DNA of 64,000 nt from Spirochaetia bacterium (GCA_029880265.1 JAOUOT010000007.1:1-64000), one strand, 5' to 3'; shown: positions 34,150 through 44,317, numbered from the stretch's first letter. The notes: generated by a model not told the origin, from the letters alone. Numbers and translations: made by a program.

Positions 34150-35574
34150 ATGATTAAGAAATGTTTATTAATTTTCTGTCTATTGGCGCTAAACGGCTCT
34201 ATATTTTCTTCAGGATGGAGCAGGCTTGTTCCCGATAAAGACGATAATGATTATTACCTAGAATCAGAAGGGTTTTTAACATACACAAATTCTACGAACG
34301 GTCTTTCAGGAGACCTGCCGTACAGGCATTCGTATCTTTGGCTTGATATAAACGGCGCCGTTGAATTTGCCGAAAATTATTGGATTTCTGCCATGCTGAG
34401 ATTTCAAAATTATTCTCTTTCTTATACGCTAAGCGAAAATAAATATTTTCACTATAATGAACCGAGAAAAATAATGTTTTTTCCACTTTTCTTATTTCGC
34501 GGAACTTTTTCTGAATTATTCTTAATAAATTCAGACAGTAAAAAAACTCATGAAATAGAAATTAAGGCAGGAACTCTGCCAGAATTTACTTTCAGCAAAG
34601 GTCTTTTATATTCTCAATTTACGGCCAACGCGACCCAATTTTCATATAATTCTGATTACCTTTTTATGCAATATACACAGTTAGGGTCGGGTTATTATTC
34701 AGGCGACGACGTAATAGGTCTTGAGCTGTACTCGCCAGGGAAGTACTTTGGCCTTGAGTGCCTTTTTGAAATAAATACTCTGCTCGGTTCGCGCGCCGTT
34801 CCCGGAGTGAATTTTGAACTTGAAATCTTCAAAGGTTTTCTGATTTTTTCAGAAGCCGTAAGCGGTTTAATTATAAATAGAACTCAACTTGAATTAGAGC
34901 CGGTTGACTACTTAAATACATCGAAAGATCTTTTAGAGTGGGAAATTAATAATTGGTATATTTTCAATCATCTAAACCAGAAGAAATTTTCAAAAAATAT
35001 TAATAAAAACAATTTAGCATATTCAGCGGGTTTTCAGTATGGTTTTAAGAGCCCGTCTCTTTTTAACTTAAACGCTGTTTTTGCAAATGAATTTAGATTC
35101 TACGGAAAAGATCATTCGCTTTTTTATACTTACCAACAATGGGCGGGGTTTGATTTTTATAAAGATATCACATCTGACGAAAAATTTAATAACCAGCCCC
35201 ATAATTATCATGTTTTTGCAGGAGAAAAAATGGGTATTTATTTAAGGCAGCAGTTTGATTTAAACCCGTATTCGAATTTATTTCTTCGCCTTAAAAATGA
35301 GTTCTTAATCATTCAAAGCGTTGAAAAATCGTCGGGTTATAAAAAAACCATTACGTACGGCAATGACATTTTCAGCCTTGCCCTATTTATAAAATATAAT
35401 AAAAATCTTGAATACGGAATTCAGGCGTCAAATATTTTCTTCAAAGTTTATCGATATAACCCTTATTATAGCGAAGAGTCAGAACAATCTAAAGCCTTGC
35501 AAGATCCGTTGTATTTAAAAGCAACGAATGGCGTTTTATTTGATTTTTATATGCATTATTTTTTTGATATATAA
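34150..35574 (+). CDS. outer-membrane beta-barrel protein of unknown function
   Basis: The 474-residue product has a signal peptide (about 1-20, ending IFSSG) and then regular alternation of polar and aromatic or hydrophobic residues over its entire length, as in a 14-16-stranded barrel. It has no Cys-rich or catalytic motif. The C-terminus is YMHYFFDI. It lies behind the lipoprotein at 33550 and converges on the gene at 35589 with 14 bases between. Its transport or binding role cannot be told. Confidence 0.65.
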   Translation: MIKKCLLIFCLLALNGSIFSSGWSRLVPDKDDNDYYLESEGFLTYTNSTNGLSGDLPYRHSYLWLDINGAVEFAENYWISAMLRFQNYSLSYTLSENKYFHYNEPRKIMFFPLFLFRGTFSELFLINSDSKKTHEIEIKAGTLPEFTFSKGLLYSQFTANATQFSYNSDYLFMQYTQLGSGYYSGDDVIGLELYSPGKYFGLECLFEINTLLGSRAVPGVNFELEIFKGFLIFSEAVSGLIINRTQLELEPVDYLNTSKDLLEWEINNWYIFNHLNQKKFSKNINKNNLAYSAGFQYGFKSPSLFNLNAVFANEFRFYGKDHSLFYTYQQWAGFDFYKDITSDEKFNNQPHNYHVFAGEKMGIYLRQQFDLNPYSNLFLRLKNEFLIIQSVEKSSGYKKTITYGNDIFSLALFIKYNKNLEYGIQASNIFFKVYRYNPYYSEESEQSKALQDPLYLKATNGVLFDFYMHYFFDI

Positions 35575-35588
35575 ATTCGAGAAAATAT

Positions 35589-36266
35589 TTATTCTGACTT
35601 CATCTTTGCGAGAAAATTGTCTACGGCTGTCTGCTTTTCTTTTAATCTCTGCAGATGATTGGCCGTATATTTGCCAAAATCGATATCGCCGTTTATAATA
35701 TCAAACCGAATTGACTCAAGCGTTCCTAGATCAAGTTCAAACTTATATTTATTGGCTTCTCTTGCGTATTCTCTGGCTTTTTGCCAGTAAGGTATCGCTT
35801 CTTTATAAAAACCCTCGGCTATTTGAAAAGACTCTTTTAGTTCGTCGGCGAAATCAAGATTATAAAAATATAAATGCCGTTTATCGTAAAGAGACCCTAT
35901 GCGAAGATAAGAACGCATTATTTTTAAATTAATATGCATAAAAAAAAGAAGTCGGTATTTATGATACTGCTGTTCGTTTTCAATTTTACATAGAGCCTGC
36001 GACGGATGTCTGAACCTTTTTTCAAGAGCTATCTTTAAGAAAAAAATATTCCGTCTTAAGTTATCTTCATCGTATAACTGTTTTAGGCTATATAAAAGAA
36101 AATAATCTTCAACATTCTTCGGATGCCACTGGTGAAGTTTTTTAGGTATCCAGTCTGAAAATTTTGTGTACATGTCTGATTGATCATAGTAATAATCAAG
36201 CCGAAGCTGACTATAGATAGGAAGCGTGATAAAAAAGATTAGTATAACGACGAAAATATTTTTCAT
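35589..36266 (-). CDS. exported alpha-helical protein of unknown function
   Basis: I start the gene at ATG 36266 because it gives a clean signal peptide (MKNIFVVILIFFITLPIYSQ); an upstream ATG at 36296 adds ten residues. The mature part of about 205 residues is almost wholly helical and rich in Tyr, Lys and Glu, with helix pairs of TPR-like length (YKEAIPYWQKAREYAREA near the end). No catalytic motif is visible. It is probably periplasmic. The family is not recognised. Confidence 0.6.
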   Translation of the reverse strand: MKNIFVVILIFFITLPIYSQLRLDYYYDQSDMYTKFSDWIPKKLHQWHPKNVEDYFLLYSLKQLYDEDNLRRNIFFLKIALEKRFRHPSQALCKIENEQQYHKYRLLFFMHINLKIMRSYLRIGSLYDKRHLYFYNLDFADELKESFQIAEGFYKEAIPYWQKAREYAREANKYKFELDLGTLESIRFDIINGDIDFGKYTANHLQRLKEKQTAVDNFLAKMKSE

Positions 36267-36354
36267 TGCTATTTTGATTATCGGAAAACTATTCAAGAAA
36301 TACGATATTAAAATAACTTATTTAGAATTCATTATGTAACGGTTATAAAAATAA

Positions 36355-37407
36355 TCAAAACTTTATATTTATACCCAGATTCAACTGGTTATAGAGCGTA
36401 AAAGTGCCCGATTCAATTTCTCCAATTTCCTGAAACCCGACAATTAAATCAGTAAAAGCGTTCAGACCGTATCCGAAATCAAGACCAAAAGAAACAAAAG
36501 GAAATCCGTTTGCAACCGTTTCGTTTCTATCTCCGGTTATTACCGTATTCTGCATGACATAACCGCCGCCAATTTTCGGATACAAATAAGAATTTTTTGA
36601 TAAACCAAATTGCGTACCAAACGAACCGCCAAATATGTAATTTGTGGTGACTACATTTAAATTTTCAATCGCCGGGCTTTCTTCTTTAACAGGTTCGTGA
36701 TTAAAAAAAGTTCCGTTGATTTCAAAGATCAGTTTATCCCAGATGATGGGCATATTGGCCTTAATCAAGGCGCCGAAAGAAGGCATTTTGGCTTTAATGC
36801 GGTCGGCATAACCGAGAGCGTACATTCCCGCCCCAGCGCGAAACCCCAGAGAGTAATTTTCAAAAATAACAAAAGGCGTATCATCAAAACCCTCGCCCTG
36901 CCACTCTTTTTTATTGGGAAGCACAGACTCTGCTTCTTTGACAATGCGGCTGGCTATGCGATCGATAGTTTCAAAAATACGGTTATCGGCGGGGCCGCTT
37001 TCTTTGAACTCTGCGATCACCTTTGTTTTAGAAATATCAAGAATCTGCACATTGGTAATTATTTCAAATTCGCCCTTATTATCTTTAATGTAAAATCCTC
37101 CACAGATTACGACATCCTGCTTGCCTAAAAGACCCATGGTCATACCGGTAGATTTCGTATAGGCGTCTTCTCTGAACATATGGTTTCGCGCCATTAAATC
37201 TTGCCAGTTAGATTTTTGCATCTGCTGAAAGGCAAATTTCTCGCCAAGCTTAGTTACGGTCGCATCAGTAATCGACGCCTCAAGATAAGTAAAATTCGCG
37301 TTTTTCTCAATGTTGATAAAATCAAGAATCAACACTTTTTTTAAATTCGCGGCGTTAAGTGACGTTGTCGCTGTCAAAATCGCTAAAATTAAAAATAGTT
37401 TTTTCAT
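36355..37407 (-). CDS. TolB-N/FlgO-like domain with outer-membrane beta-barrel, paralogue of the product at 7125
   Basis: A signal peptide (about 1-19) precedes a 150-residue alpha/beta domain (KKVLILDFINIEKNANFTYLEASITDA, GLLGKQDVVICGGFYI, ADNRIFETIDRIAS, VLPNKKEWQ). The rest is a small barrel ending in Phe (LNLGINIKF), as expected for BAM substrates. Sequence and gene order match the pair at 5873-8264. Its start lies 14 bases behind the LVIVD lipoprotein gene, so the two form one transcription unit. A role in placing or regulating that lipoprotein at the outer membrane is inferred. Confidence 0.72.
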   Translation of the reverse strand: MKKLFLILAILTATTSLNAANLKKVLILDFINIEKNANFTYLEASITDATVTKLGEKFAFQQMQKSNWQDLMARNHMFREDAYTKSTGMTMGLLGKQDVVICGGFYIKDNKGEFEIITNVQILDISKTKVIAEFKESGPADNRIFETIDRIASRIVKEAESVLPNKKEWQGEGFDDTPFVIFENYSLGFRAGAGMYALGYADRIKAKMPSFGALIKANMPIIWDKLIFEINGTFFNHEPVKEESPAIENLNVVTTNYIFGGSFGTQFGLSKNSYLYPKIGGGYVMQNTVITGDRNETVANGFPFVSFGLDFGYGLNAFTDLIVGFQEIGEIESGTFTLYNQLNLGINIKF

Positions 37408-37421
37408 TTTTTGTTTCCTTT

Positions 37422-40127
37422 CTACTGAGGCTGGTGAGGGCCTAGGAATATTGTCTGAAGGCCAGAATCTGCCCCCGCAATGTATGCGTAGGAGCCTTTA
37501 ATTTCAAGATTTCGGGCGTAACCCGTGGTGTCTAGACTGTCTACATGTACAGGCAATGCCGGGTTTGAAATATCAAGAATTTGAATACCAGAAGTGAAAA
37601 TTGCCACATAGGCGTAATTTCCATTTACTTCAACATCATAGGCATTTCCTAAAGTAGAAAAATTGTTGGCCAGATTTAAAAGGCAGGGCGGTGAACCGCA
37701 GTTTAAATTAGAAAGTTCGATAATTTGAATACCAGAAGCTGCGTCAGATACATAAGCATAATTTCCTATAATATCAACATTATAGGCGTCACCAGGCGTA
37801 TCATAGTAAGCGGCAAGTTCGGGAACTAAAGGGTCTGTAATATCAATTACCTGAAGACCGCCTGATATATCTGCCACATAGGCATAATTTCCGTTTAAGG
37901 TAATGCTGTATGCCGTACCCGGCGTATCATATAACGCCGCTTCAACAGGCTGAGCCGGTTCTGTGATATCAACAACTTTTAATCCGGAAGTTCCATCGGC
38001 TAGGTAGGCATAGTTCTCTTTGATAACCACTGAAATAGTCTGATTTGATGTAGGCAGGCTTGCTATCTTTGACAATGAACAGGGCATTGTATCACAGTTA
38101 AGATTTGTGATATCAAGAACCGTCAGACCAAACCAGCCATTTGCCGCGTAGGCATAATTGCCGCTGACAACGATATTTCTGGTATAATTATCCGCTTCAA
38201 AAAAAGAAGCAGCCAATATCGGCAAATTAGGGTTTGAAATATCTATAACTGACACGCCTGAACCTGAATCAGCCACAAAAGCATAATTTCCCGCTATAGA
38301 TAAATCATTGGCTGAACCTGGGGTAACGAAAGTTGCCGTCAAATAAGGAGAAGTTAATTGAGAGATATCTGTGATTCGCAACCCCAAAGCATTATCAGCA
38401 ATATAAGCATAGTCTCCGACGATTTGAATACCCATGGCGCTGCCAGCGGTATCATGTTTGCCTACAAGAAGAGGTTTGGCAGCATCAGAGATATCAAAAG
38501 TTTTTAACCCAACGCCATCAACTAGATAGGCATAACTTCCTGAAATATTAACTTCAGATACGCTGTTTTCTGTATCAAATACAGAAACAAGAGAAGGCTG
38601 CGATGGATCGCTTATATTGACAATTTGAAGGCCTGTATTTCCGCTTGCGAGATAGGCATAACCTGAATCAATTTTAACATTATAAACTTCTGTACTTGTT
38701 AAAATGCTTGATTCCGGCGTTAAAGTACATGGGGGCGTACCGCAGCTTAAATTTGAAATATTGATGACTTGAAGACCAGAAGTCTGGTCGGCAATATAAG
38801 CATAAATGCCGTTTACGGCCGTGTTTCTCGCGTATCCCGGGGTATCATATGAAGCCGCAAGCGTTAAAGCCGAAGGATCTTGTATATTCAATATTTGTAT
38901 TCCAGCGCTCGAGTTTGCTGCAAAAAGATAGTTTCCACTGATTGTAATCCCATTTGTGTTCAGATTAGGATCAGGCATAATATAAACTGATTCCTGTGTT
39001 AACGCGCAGGGAGGGGTACCGCAGTTCTGGTTTGATATATTAATAACCTCTACGCCAAATTGCGACATAGCCACATATGCGTGATTGCCACTGACTGCTA
39101 CGCCTAAGGGCGAACTTATGGTATTATAGCTGGCGGCCAAAAATGGCGCGGCGGGATTTGAAATGTTAATAACTCTAAGCCCGTAATTAACGGCTCCCGC
39201 GTCAGCTACATAAGCGTAATCACCGATAATTACCACATCTCTTGCAGATTGCTCGGTATCAAAAACGCTGATTTCTTCATAACCCCAGATTTTAGATTTA
39301 AAGGTATATTCTGTCTCAAGAGCATTGTTTAGACTGTTACCATGGCTATCTTTTATATTTCCTGAGAGTCTTACTGTGTAGTTTACAAGAGGTACTAAAT
39401 AATTCTTAAAAGATAAATACGCGTCTTTTTTATTTGCATCATACCATGCAAAACTGCCAAGATGCTTTATCGGCGAAGAACCCGTTTCTTCGATAGTGAA
39501 GCTGGCTGTCGTAATTGTGCTTGCGTCCATATCTTTATTAAAGTGAACCCTAATAAAGGTTTGATCTGGCGGCAAATCAGTCTGCCCGTCATACGGGTCA
39601 AGAGCAATCGCAATTGGCGTAGCGTCAGTTCCAAAATCTTCAAGTACCACCACTTTCAAGGCTGGTACAACAAGATTATTATACAACTCATCGTCTGAAA
39701 CCAAATTTTCAAACTGTATACCGTAAAACAGGGTCTTATGTACGCAGTTGTTATCAGGATATGCAATTGAAATTGTCTGCTTCTCATTAAAATTATCAGG
39801 CGTAAAAACAATCTGGCTTGGCGTAATGGTTAAATCAAATGGCGTGCAGGCTTCATAGGTCTTGCCGAGAGTATCAAATGTCGGCGCGGTTAAGTTTAAT
39901 ATAACATCACTGTCTGGTCTTTCTGTTAAATAAACGCCTACTGTTGCGGAGGCGCCGCCTTCGTTTAATTCAATGGCAAGTTCGTCAAATTCAAGCTCTG
40001 GATTGCGGTCTCCGAACTTGCCGCTGAGCAGGTCATCAGTGCTTGTGCCTGAGCATGTGATTAGAATTGAAATAGTCATGTATAACAAAGCAAATCTTGA
40101 GTGTTTAAGGTTTTGTTTTATTATCAT
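37422..40127 (-). CDS. lipoprotein with Calx-like, Ig-like and fourteen LVIVD repeats
   Basis: The 901-residue product has a lipobox ending LITC (Cys at about 25). Residues about 40-165 carry a Calx/FTPxNF-type repeat, followed by an SbsA-like Ig domain (about 175-285, VHFNKDMDASTI). Then come fourteen LVIVD repeats of about 42 residues, each with an NYAYVAD-like strand and a GLxVIDIS strand. LVIVD units form beta-propeller blades, so two seven-bladed propellers are possible. The protein is probably surface-exposed and cotranscribed with the barrel gene behind it. The ligand is unknown. Confidence 0.85.
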   Translation of the reverse strand: MIIKQNLKHSRFALLYMTISILITCSGTSTDDLLSGKFGDRNPELEFDELAIELNEGGASATVGVYLTERPDSDVILNLTAPTFDTLGKTYEACTPFDLTITPSQIVFTPDNFNEKQTISIAYPDNNCVHKTLFYGIQFENLVSDDELYNNLVVPALKVVVLEDFGTDATPIAIALDPYDGQTDLPPDQTFIRVHFNKDMDASTITTASFTIEETGSSPIKHLGSFAWYDANKKDAYLSFKNYLVPLVNYTVRLSGNIKDSHGNSLNNALETEYTFKSKIWGYEEISVFDTEQSARDVVIIGDYAYVADAGAVNYGLRVINISNPAAPFLAASYNTISSPLGVAVSGNHAYVAMSQFGVEVINISNQNCGTPPCALTQESVYIMPDPNLNTNGITISGNYLFAANSSAGIQILNIQDPSALTLAASYDTPGYARNTAVNGIYAYIADQTSGLQVINISNLSCGTPPCTLTPESSILTSTEVYNVKIDSGYAYLASGNTGLQIVNISDPSQPSLVSVFDTENSVSEVNISGSYAYLVDGVGLKTFDISDAAKPLLVGKHDTAGSAMGIQIVGDYAYIADNALGLRITDISQLTSPYLTATFVTPGSANDLSIAGNYAFVADSGSGVSVIDISNPNLPILAASFFEADNYTRNIVVSGNYAYAANGWFGLTVLDITNLNCDTMPCSLSKIASLPTSNQTISVVIKENYAYLADGTSGLKVVDITEPAQPVEAALYDTPGTAYSITLNGNYAYVADISGGLQVIDITDPLVPELAAYYDTPGDAYNVDIIGNYAYVSDAASGIQIIELSNLNCGSPPCLLNLANNFSTLGNAYDVEVNGNYAYVAIFTSGIQILDISNPALPVHVDSLDTTGYARNLEIKGSYAYIAGADSGLQTIFLGPHQPQ

Positions 40128-40134
40128 AATGGCT

Positions 40135-40162
40135 ACTGTACAATTAGAAATGAGTTTGTCAA
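40135..40162 (-). promoter_or_regulatory. promoter of the LVIVD lipoprotein operon
   Basis: On the - strand a perfect TTGACA and TACAGT are 16 bases apart. Only seven bases separate the -10 box from the ATG at 40127, so the transcript should be leaderless or nearly so. No Shine-Dalgarno sequence is present. Confidence 0.55.
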
Positions 40163-40441
40163 ATCAATTCGCTGCTAATTGTCTGAACCGTAGATTTTAA
40201 TAGCCTCTTCTTATTAAGCCATCAATCTTGCACCGTCAAAAAATCAAAACCCCTCTCGGTATCATGAAGGCAGGCACGGTTGATGAAGAAATCAAAAGCC
40301 GTTAAAGATTCAGCCATTCATGACGCGAGAATCGCGGCTGTTTGCATGCAAAATGGCGTTTCGGTATTATAATCGGCAGATCGGGATTTTTCAAGGTGTT
40401 CAGACCTGAAAGTTGTAAACCCCTTATTTAATAAATTTATG

Positions 40442-40459
40442 GCTATGGAATTCCATAGC
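40442..40459. promoter_or_regulatory. 18-bp perfect palindrome next to the mnmC start
   Basis: GCTATGGAATTCCATAGC is fully self-complementary and ends one base before the ATG at 40461. It could be an operator or an RNA hairpin masking the start. The role is inferred. Confidence 0.4.
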
Positions 40460-40460
40460 T

Positions 40461-42527
40461 ATGAAAAAGACCATTAAAATCTGCTTGCAGAGCTGTTTCA
40501 ATAAACATTCATACTATCCATCCATGAATCCCCCTGATTTTCAAACAGCCGATTTAGAGTTTCTCGAAAAGAACGTCTATTCTAAACAATATGACGACGT
40601 CTATTTTTCTAAAGCCGGAGCGCTTGAAGAAAGCCGGTATGTTTTTCTTGAAAAAAATAATCTGCCTGAACGCTTTTCAAAAGCGGATATCTTTACCATC
40701 TGCGAACTTGGTTTCGGATGCGGCGTTAATTTTTTGCAAACCTACAAACTCTGGAAAAAGACAGCCGAAAAAAACGCCCGACTTTTTTATTTTTCATGCG
40801 AAAAAAATCCCCTTAAGAAAGACGATTTGAAAAACTTTTTAACAAATTTTTCTGAAATCAAAGAAGAAAGCGACGAGCTTTTAGAAAAATATCCTCCGAT
40901 GATAAAAAACTGGTATCCCATACCTTTTTACGGCGGCAGGGTTACGCTTGTTTTAATGTTTGAAGACGCATTGCAGGCTTTTTCAAATTTTTCAGGCAAA
41001 GCCGATGTCTTGTATCTTGACGGATTTTCGCCGTCAAAAAATAAGAAGATGTGGTCACATGAGCTTTTCTCTGTATTGGCCGCTAAAAGCAAGAAAGGTA
41101 CGACTTTCAGCACATATACATCGGCCGGGTTTGTCAAAGAAAATCTTCTAAAAAACAATTTTTCTGTCAACAAAACCAGGGGCTTTGCAGAAAAAAAAGA
41201 AATGCTTTCTGGTTTTTATGAGCCTGACCAAAACGAATATTTGACGCAGAATTTAATAAGAAGAAATAACACCCCATGGTATAATTTGCCATATTCTCTG
41301 CGAAAAAAATTAAAAGAAAAGAAGGCCATAATCATTGGCGCGGGTTTTGCGGGAGCTTCTGTCGCGCGCGCTTTGGCCGAGAGAGGCTTTAAGATAACCA
41401 TTTTTGAAAAAGAAGAAAAGCCGGCCATGAAATCTTCGGCAAATCCTGTGGGCTTGACAAAGCCCGTTATGAATATCGGCGAGACGGTTATGTCAAAAAT
41501 AAGTTTATCGGGTTTTCATTATACAAAATATTTAATTAACGATTTACAGTTAAACGACACCGCCGATTTTTCGGGCATTTTACAGCTTGCCGTAGATGAA
41601 AAATACGAAAACCGTTTTAGGCAAATTCAAAAAACCTCGCTTTATGATGAAGAGTTTGCCTATTGGGTAAATTCAAATGAGGCCTCTAAAATCGCGGGCG
41701 TTCCGTTAAAAAACGAGGGACTTTATTTACCCTATGTCGGCAGAGCCGATATGCCCGCATTAACCGCAAAATTTCTCGAGCATGAAAATATATCATTTTC
41801 GGGCAATCAGAAAATAAAAGAAATAAGAAAAGAAACTTCGTCAAACTGGCGCATTTTAAACGAATCAAACGAAGTTATCGGCGAATCTGAAATTGTAATT
41901 TTGGCATCGGGCGCAAAAATACGAAACTTTGCGCAAACCTCATGGCTGCCGGTTAGCCCGGTTCGCGGACAAACCGGCGAATTTAAGGCAAACGAAAAAA
42001 CGAAAGCGTTAAAAAAACCGTTTGTATTATACGGATTTATCTCTCCCGAGAAAAACGGGTTTCACATATCAGGCGCGACCTATTCAAGAAAAAATTTAAG
42101 TCCGCAAAGTAATGAAGAAGATTACGAAGAACTGTTTCAAATGGCCTCGGGAAATTTGCCGGGCATTGAAAAAGAAAAAGACATACGCGGATGGACGGGC
42201 TTTCGCCCCGCCTGTTCTGATTTTATACCCATTGCGGGAGCTTTACCCGATATAGAAAATTTTAAAAACTTGTATCATGATCTCGACAAAGGAAAACCCG
42301 GCGAAAATTATCAGCCGGCAGAACACCTTGAGGGTCTTTATGTGACATCGGGGCACGGTTCGCACGGCATGGTTTACTGCGCGATTGCCGCTGAGGTCAT
42401 CGCGGCGCAAATTCTTGGCGAACCGATGCTTTTATCGAAAAAATACATAGACGCCATGAATCCGGCGCGTTTTTTAATTCGCGATCTGGTAAAACATCCT
42501 GAAAAAAGAAACATATTTAAAGACTGA
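40461..42527 (+). CDS. mnmC: bifunctional tRNA mnm5s2U biosynthesis protein
   Basis: MnmC makes 5-methylaminomethyl-2-thiouridine in tRNA wobble positions. The N-terminal methyltransferase (about 20-270: QYDDVYFSKAGALEESRYVF, ELGFGCGVNFLQ, YLDGFSPSKNKKMW) uses SAM. The C-terminal FAD domain (about 290-688: IIGAGFAGASVARAL, PVRGQTGE, GHGSHGMVYC) removes the carboxymethyl group. The length of 688 is close to the E. coli enzyme (668). The start at 40461 lacks a ribosome site, and an ATG at 40524 (MNPPDF) matches the family start better. The stop overlaps the mutL start by one base. Confidence 0.92.
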   Translation: MKKTIKICLQSCFNKHSYYPSMNPPDFQTADLEFLEKNVYSKQYDDVYFSKAGALEESRYVFLEKNNLPERFSKADIFTICELGFGCGVNFLQTYKLWKKTAEKNARLFYFSCEKNPLKKDDLKNFLTNFSEIKEESDELLEKYPPMIKNWYPIPFYGGRVTLVLMFEDALQAFSNFSGKADVLYLDGFSPSKNKKMWSHELFSVLAAKSKKGTTFSTYTSAGFVKENLLKNNFSVNKTRGFAEKKEMLSGFYEPDQNEYLTQNLIRRNNTPWYNLPYSLRKKLKEKKAIIIGAGFAGASVARALAERGFKITIFEKEEKPAMKSSANPVGLTKPVMNIGETVMSKISLSGFHYTKYLINDLQLNDTADFSGILQLAVDEKYENRFRQIQKTSLYDEEFAYWVNSNEASKIAGVPLKNEGLYLPYVGRADMPALTAKFLEHENISFSGNQKIKEIRKETSSNWRILNESNEVIGESEIVILASGAKIRNFAQTSWLPVSPVRGQTGEFKANEKTKALKKPFVLYGFISPEKNGFHISGATYSRKNLSPQSNEEDYEELFQMASGNLPGIEKEKDIRGWTGFRPACSDFIPIAGALPDIENFKNLYHDLDKGKPGENYQPAEHLEGLYVTSGHGSHGMVYCAIAAEVIAAQILGEPMLLSKKYIDAMNPARFLIRDLVKHPEKRNIFKD

Positions 42528-44317
42528 TGCCCGAAAAAAAAATACACAAACTGCCCGATACCCTAATCGCACAGATAGCCGCAGGCGAAGTCATTGAAAA
42601 TCCTTCTGGGGTATTAAAAGAACTTCTTGAAAACTCTATTGACGCGGGCGCCTCAGAAATTGAAATTTTTATAAAAGGAGCCGGTTTTGAAAGCATTCAG
42701 GTTCGCGATAACGGCTCGGGCATACCCAAAGAAGATTTAAGGCTGGCCGTTGAAAATTTTGCCACCAGCAAAATAGACGCTCTTGACGATTTGTTCAAGA
42801 TTTCTTCATTCGGATTTCGAGGCGAAGCTCTCGGCTCTATTCGTTCGGTGTCAAAACTTACGCTCGAAAGCAAATATACGAAAAGCGATACCGCCTATAA
42901 AATACTCGGCGAAGCCGATTATATTTCGAATATTGAGCCGTGCGCCCTTCCTAAAGGAACGCGAATTCTTGTAGAAGACCTTTTTTTCAACGCGCCGGTT
43001 CGAAGAGAGTTTTCAAAAAACGAAAGAAAAATTAAAAAGAGCTTTATTGAGCTTCTGACGAATTACGCTATTGCTTACCCTGAAGTTTCTTTTGAATATG
43101 CCTATGAAAACGATAAAAAAATATTCTTTTATAAAAAAGAAACCTTATCTGCCAGAATTGAAGATATTTTCTCAAACGATTTTTACCGCGATTTAACGCC
43201 CGTATACAATGAATTTAACGCGGGCAGTCTCGAAGGTTTTGTTTCAAAACTAGGCTCTTATAAAAGCAGCGCTTCACACATGTATTTTTTTATCAACAAA
43301 CGCGCGGTAAAATACTCAAAACTGGTAGGATTATTTAAACGGGCCTACGGCGAGATGCTGCCTCCGGGAAGGTTTCCCGCCGCGTTTTTATTTCTTGAGC
43401 TAAGACCCGACGAAGTCGACGTAAATGTACATCCGCAGAAAAGAGAGGTTCGTTTTAAAAACGAAAACGAGGTTCTGGAATTTTTATTTAAATCGATACG
43501 CCGCTCGGTTGAAAGCGACGGACCGATTCCCATGAGAAACATCTATACTCCGAGAAGAAAAACCGAAGCGACCAAAACCAACGAAGATAAAAAAATCGAT
43601 ATATCAATACCTTTTCTATTAAGAGAAAAAGATTCTCAAACAGAAAATACATCCGCCGAATACTTAAAAAAAGAACATCAATTAAACGGGCAAAGCGAAT
43701 TTTCAGAAACTCTTTTTGCCGAAACCGACAAGACGATTTTTCTGCCGCAGACGGCTCATTCGGTTTTATTTGATACTTTTCTTCTGGCTTCTTCTGAAAA
43801 AGGCGTTTACTTGATTGATCAGCATACGGCTCATGAAAGAATCAATTATGAGAAATTCATAAAAAAGCTAAACGCGAAAGCCGACGTCAGCCAGAAACTT
43901 TTAACGCCCGTCGCTCTTCATCTTTCGCCCGCCGAAAAGGCTCTGTTAGGCGAATATCAAATTTTCTTTGAACAGCTGGGGTTTGAATTAGAAGACCTCG
44001 GCCCGGCGGGTTTTCAGATTTTACAGGTTCCCTTTTACGTGAAAACGGGCGAAGAAGAAAAGGCCTTTTTTTTGGCTCTAAAACTCATAGAAGAAGACGG
44101 AAGAGCAAGCGCGATAGAATTATTTGATCATATCGCTAAATCTCTGGCCTGCAGACAGGCGATAAAAAAAGGCGATCAGGAATCTTCGGCTAACTTAAAA
44201 GATTTGCTTGAAGAGCTATCAAGATGCGAAAATCCGCGCCGCTGCCCCCACGGCAGACCCACAATGGTTTATTTAAGCAAAGAAGATATTTTTACTTTGT
44301 TTAAAAGAAAAGCGTAA
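42527..44317 (+). CDS. mutL: DNA mismatch repair protein MutL with endonuclease site
   Basis: MutL couples MutS mismatch recognition to strand removal. The N-terminal GHKL ATPase is clear: ELLENSIDAGAS, DNGSGIPKEDL, ATSKI, GFRGEALGSI. The C-terminal domain has the metal-dependent nicking motif DQHTAHERINYE, with ACRQAIKKGD and CPHGRP, as in bacteria without MutH. The first Ala of the DQHA motif is Thr here. The length of 596 is usual. It is coupled to mnmC by a one-base overlap. Confidence 0.95.
   Translation: MPEKKIHKLPDTLIAQIAAGEVIENPSGVLKELLENSIDAGASEIEIFIKGAGFESIQVRDNGSGIPKEDLRLAVENFATSKIDALDDLFKISSFGFRGEALGSIRSVSKLTLESKYTKSDTAYKILGEADYISNIEPCALPKGTRILVEDLFFNAPVRREFSKNERKIKKSFIELLTNYAIAYPEVSFEYAYENDKKIFFYKKETLSARIEDIFSNDFYRDLTPVYNEFNAGSLEGFVSKLGSYKSSASHMYFFINKRAVKYSKLVGLFKRAYGEMLPPGRFPAAFLFLELRPDEVDVNVHPQKREVRFKNENEVLEFLFKSIRRSVESDGPIPMRNIYTPRRKTEATKTNEDKKIDISIPFLLREKDSQTENTSAEYLKKEHQLNGQSEFSETLFAETDKTIFLPQTAHSVLFDTFLLASSEKGVYLIDQHTAHERINYEKFIKKLNAKADVSQKLLTPVALHLSPAEKALLGEYQIFFEQLGFELEDLGPAGFQILQVPFYVKTGEEEKAFFLALKLIEEDGRASAIELFDHIAKSLACRQAIKKGDQESSANLKDLLEELSRCENPRRCPHGRPTMVYLSKEDIFTLFKRKA

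Larger units (their letters stand above)
40128..40460. other. divergent intergenic region upstream of mnmC
   Basis: These 333 bases hold the lipoprotein promoter on the left. A CGCGA-GAA-TCGCG hairpin lies at 40324-40336, the palindrome TTTGCATGCAAA at 40341-40352, a TATAAT at 40368-40373 that could serve mnmC, and an 18-bp palindrome at 40442-40459. No gene is supported. Confidence 0.5.
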
